DNA from: 67-14 sp035502775 | GTDB lineage: Bacteria; Actinomycetota; Thermoleophilia; Solirubrobacterales; 70-9 | Length of the DNA: 64,000 nt | Assembly: GCA_035502775.1 (NCBI GenBank) | Contig: DATJUB010000078.1 | Coordinates: forward strand, 1-64,000 | Reading direction: 5' to 3' | In this document: piece after piece, positions 61,885 through 64,000 of the stretch | Numbering within the stretch: the first letter of the stretch is position 1 | Layout: each line of letters starts with the position of its first letter | Notes under the pieces: generated by a model | What the model saw: the letters and a program-made list of their open reading frames with translations, nothing else | Told to the model about the DNA's origin: nothing | Databases searched by the model: none | Made by a program: the position numbers and the translations under genes

Positions 61885-62612
61885 TAGCCCCCCGTGGGGA
61901 GGGCAGTGTGATCGGTGCCGATCACCACCGTGGCCATCGCTCCCGTCGTCAGGTCCTCCACCGCGGGGATCACCGGCTCGGTCGCGTCGATGTCGACGGC
62001 CTTGCCGACCTTCTTGGCGGCCGCCTCGTTGCCCTCGGTGAACATGACCACGCTCGACGTGAAGGTGTCGGGAGCGTCGGTGACGATGCCGGTCGCGAAT
62101 CCGGCGTCATCGAGAGTCTTCGCGTAGTCGCTCGCCAGCCCGACCTCGGCGCCGCCGGTGCCGTTGAGCACGGCCACCTTGATCTGCGAGGGCTTGGTTC
62201 CACCGCCGGCCTTCTTCGATTTCGCGGCTCCGGTCGATCCCGAGTCGTCGCCGCCGAGCAGGGTCGTGCCCGCGTACGCGGCCGCCGCGCCCAGGACGAC
62301 CACCGCGGCGATGATCGCCATGATCCGGCCGGTCCGGCCGAGCCGGTCCCAGAACGAGCCCTCGACATATCCGGAGCGTTCCATCCGGCGCTCCTCGCGC
62401 TCGGCGAGGACCTTCAGCTCCTGGGAACGTTCCTCGGCCACGATCTCGCTGACCTCGCGCACCTCGGCATCGCGCTCCGGGGCGCCGCCCGCCCATTCAC
62501 GCAGGCGCCGCAGATCGCGGGCCTGGGAGAAACAGAGCATCGCGAGCACGACGAGACCGAACAGGGAAATCAACCCTGCGTAGGCACCGACAGTCTGAAT
62601 CACGTCTTTCAA
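61884..62612 (-). CDS. LytR C-terminal-domain membrane protein
   Basis: 242-residue protein with two membrane helices (about 13-32 and 95-117) separated by a charged coiled region (SEIVAEERSQELKVLAEREE). The C-terminal ~95 residues are a LytR_C domain (IKVAVLNGTGGAEVGLASDY, then ATVVIGTDHTA), which accompanies LytR-CpsA-Psr enzymes that attach glycopolymers to the cell wall. The catalytic LCP domain is absent. TTG 62612 is chosen because GGTGAG lies six bases before it. It is the first gene of the flippase/ligase operon; 62613-62714 before it is a promoter-type gap with no clear boxes. Confidence 0.82.
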   Translation of the reverse strand: MKDVIQTVGAYAGLISLFGLVVLAMLCFSQARDLRRLREWAGGAPERDAEVREVSEIVAEERSQELKVLAEREERRMERSGYVEGSFWDRLGRTGRIMAIIAAVVVLGAAAAYAGTTLLGGDDSGSTGAAKSKKAGGGTKPSQIKVAVLNGTGGAEVGLASDYAKTLDDAGFATGIVTDAPDTFTSSVVMFTEGNEAAAKKVGKAVDIDATEPVIPAVEDLTTGAMATVVIGTDHTALPTGG

Positions 62613-62714
62613 GATCTACTCACCATTGGCCACGGATCTGGGTCGCTCCCTGAATCGAGCAAAGAAAGGGGTTTCCCGGGACTAGACGGCAGCATCTTAG
62701 AGAGCCGGGACGGC

Positions 62715-64000
62715 TCAGGGAATCCGGACCGGGTCCACACCCGGCGAGTTCACGATTTCGATCAGCGTCTCGGCGAGGTTCGATTCGTCACCGGTCTGGA
62801 CCTGAAGCTCGAGCCGGTCGAGAGTTCGTTCCACCCATTCGGCGTCGATCCGCTCGTCCCTGACCGCCCGCATGATGCGCTTCGACGCGGTCGGCTGGGG
62901 CCGCTCCTCGTCGCCGAAAAGCTCCTCGTGGAGCTTCTCACCGGGACGCGGCCCGGTGAACTCGATCGCGATGTCGGTCTCGGGCTCGTAGCCCGCCAGC
63001 CTGATCATGTTCTCGGCCAGATCGACGATCTTGATCGGATCGCCCATGTCGAGCACGAACACGTCGCCGCGGGTGTTGCCGGTGTCGGCGGCGCGGATCA
63101 CGAGCTGAACCGCCTCCGGAATGGTCATGAAGAAACGGGTCATGTCCGGATGGGTGACCGTGACCGGGCCTCCCTTCTCGATCTGGCGCTTGAAGATCGG
63201 CACGACGCTGCCCGAGGAACCGAGCACGTTGCCGAACCGGACGCTGACGAACCGCGTGTCGCGGTGGCGCTCGCCGGCCGATCCGATCGCCCACTCGGCC
63301 AGAGCCTTGGAGGCGCCCATCACGGTCTTCGGGGTGACCGCCTTGTCGGTCGAGATCAGCACGAAACGCTCGCACTTCGCGGCGGCCGCGGTCTCGGCGG
63401 TGATCTTGGTCGCGATCGCGTTGTTGCGGATCGCCTCGAGCGGATTCGATTCCATGAGCGGCACGTGCTTGTAGGCGGCGGCGTGGAAGACGACGTTCGG
63501 CTTGAAGCGCTGCATCACCTCGAACATGCGCTCGGTCTCCTTGCAGTCGGCCAGGACCGCTTCGACCCGGTTGAAGTGGCGCTCGGCCACCATCTCGCGC
63601 TCGATCAGGAAGAGGTTGTCCTCGGCGTGGTCGAGCATCACCAGCAGACGCGGATTCACCCGGGCGATCTGGCGGCACAGCTCGGAACCGATCGAGCCAC
63701 CGGCACCCGTCACCAGAACGACCTGGTCTTCGAGATAGGCGCCGACCCGCTCCAGCTCGACCACCACCGGCTCACGGCCGAGCACGTCCTCGACCTGAAC
63801 CTCTCGCAGCTGCTGGCTGAGCTGGACACCGCCGCGCAGCAGCTCGAACACGGTCGGCAGGGTCTTGACCCGGATCTGGCGGGAGCGGCAGGCCGCGACC
63901 ACCTTCGCCCGCAGCGTGCCCGGCGCGGACGGGATCGCGATGACGACCTCATCCGGCTCGGTTTCGTCCAGGATCGTCTCGATCTCATCGGTCGTGCCGA
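62715..64000 (-). CDS. Membrane nucleotide-sugar 4,6-dehydratase, CapD/FlaA1/PglF-like (5' end cut by window)
   Basis: The C-terminal 427 residues are visible; the frame runs off the right edge, and relatives are ~590-640 residues with an N-terminal membrane and CoA-binding-like part, whose end is seen here (DEVVIAIPSAPGTLRAK). The extended-SDR domain has VTGAGGSIGSELCRQIAR and the catalytic segment ISTDKAVTPKTVMGASKALA, with Met in place of the usual Tyr before the Lys, as in long 4,6-dehydratases such as WbpM/PglF. It probably converts a UDP-HexNAc to a 4-keto-6-deoxy sugar for the glycan made by the neighbouring genes. Confidence 0.9.
   Translation of the reverse strand, partial: GTTDEIETILDETEPDEVVIAIPSAPGTLRAKVVAACRSRQIRVKTLPTVFELLRGGVQLSQQLREVQVEDVLGREPVVVELERVGAYLEDQVVLVTGAGGSIGSELCRQIARVNPRLLVMLDHAEDNLFLIEREMVAERHFNRVEAVLADCKETERMFEVMQRFKPNVVFHAAAYKHVPLMESNPLEAIRNNAIATKITAETAAAAKCERFVLISTDKAVTPKTVMGASKALAEWAIGSAGERHRDTRFVSVRFGNVLGSSGSVVPIFKRQIEKGGPVTVTHPDMTRFFMTIPEAVQLVIRAADTGNTRGDVFVLDMGDPIKIVDLAENMIRLAGYEPETDIAIEFTGPRPGEKLHEELFGDEERPQPTASKRIMRAVRDERIDAEWVERTLDRLELQVQTGDESNLAETLIEIVNSPGVDPVRIP

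Overview
The window is GC-rich bacterial chromosome with many GTG and TTG starts and gene-to-gene overlaps of 1-4 bases. It has two alanine tRNAs but no rRNA, phage genes, transposases or CRISPR array. The protein families point to a high-GC Gram-positive of the Actinomycetota. The many secreted proteins carrying small, very basic Ig-like modules suggest the Thermoleophilia/Solirubrobacterales. That placement is inferred from protein style; no marker gene here proves it.

Layout. Positions 1-6000 hold central metabolism: a short-chain dehydrogenase and an acyl-CoA dehydrogenase on opposite strands, then a compact sdhC-sdhA-sdhB operon. Two 43-bp palindromes in opposite orientation sit between the convergent acyl-CoA dehydrogenase and sdhB genes. 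Positions 6000-10400 hold an esterase, a lipoprotein and the methionine operon metY-metX-metW (metF lies separately at 53.5-54.4 kb). Positions 10400-20300 mix secreted proteins, a TipA-type MerR regulator with its own MerR-style promoter and an apparent internal translation start, two alanine tRNAs around a very acidic protein, a secreted amidase, a beta-helix protein, and a divergent SDR/AraC pair sharing a three-part operator. Positions 20300-27250 carry a delta-60-repeat protein and a ~1836-residue secreted protein that combines RTX, LamG and thrombospondin type-3 calcium-binding modules.

Positions 27400-35400 hold small enzymes and a tightly packed operon of cupin, methyltransferase, membrane-anchored NB-ARC/STAND ATPase with a TPR-like tail, and DUF5996 protein. 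This is the best candidate in the window for an undescribed signalling or defence-like system. An ECF sigma factor with a SnoaL-like tail and an SDR follow. Positions 35400-52800 carry two paralogous ~900-residue secreted alpha/beta-hydrolase-like proteins, one behind a perfect Crp/GlxR-type box. They also carry TolB-like propellers, a histidine kinase with two DHp modules convergent with its likely response regulator, a gluQ/alkX-like pair, a sugar transporter and two GNAT proteins. From 52800 to the right edge come a DUF3105 protein, metF and a surface-polysaccharide locus: phosphoglycosyl transferase, three glycosyltransferases, flippase, ligase/polymerase, a FlgD-like protein, a LytR_C protein, and a nucleotide-sugar dehydratase cut off by the window end.

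No stretch longer than about 300 bases lacks a gene. The longest gaps (5576-5755, 27247-27447, 38169-38315, 42219-42333, 62613-62714) are promoter-type regions and are described where a signal is visible.
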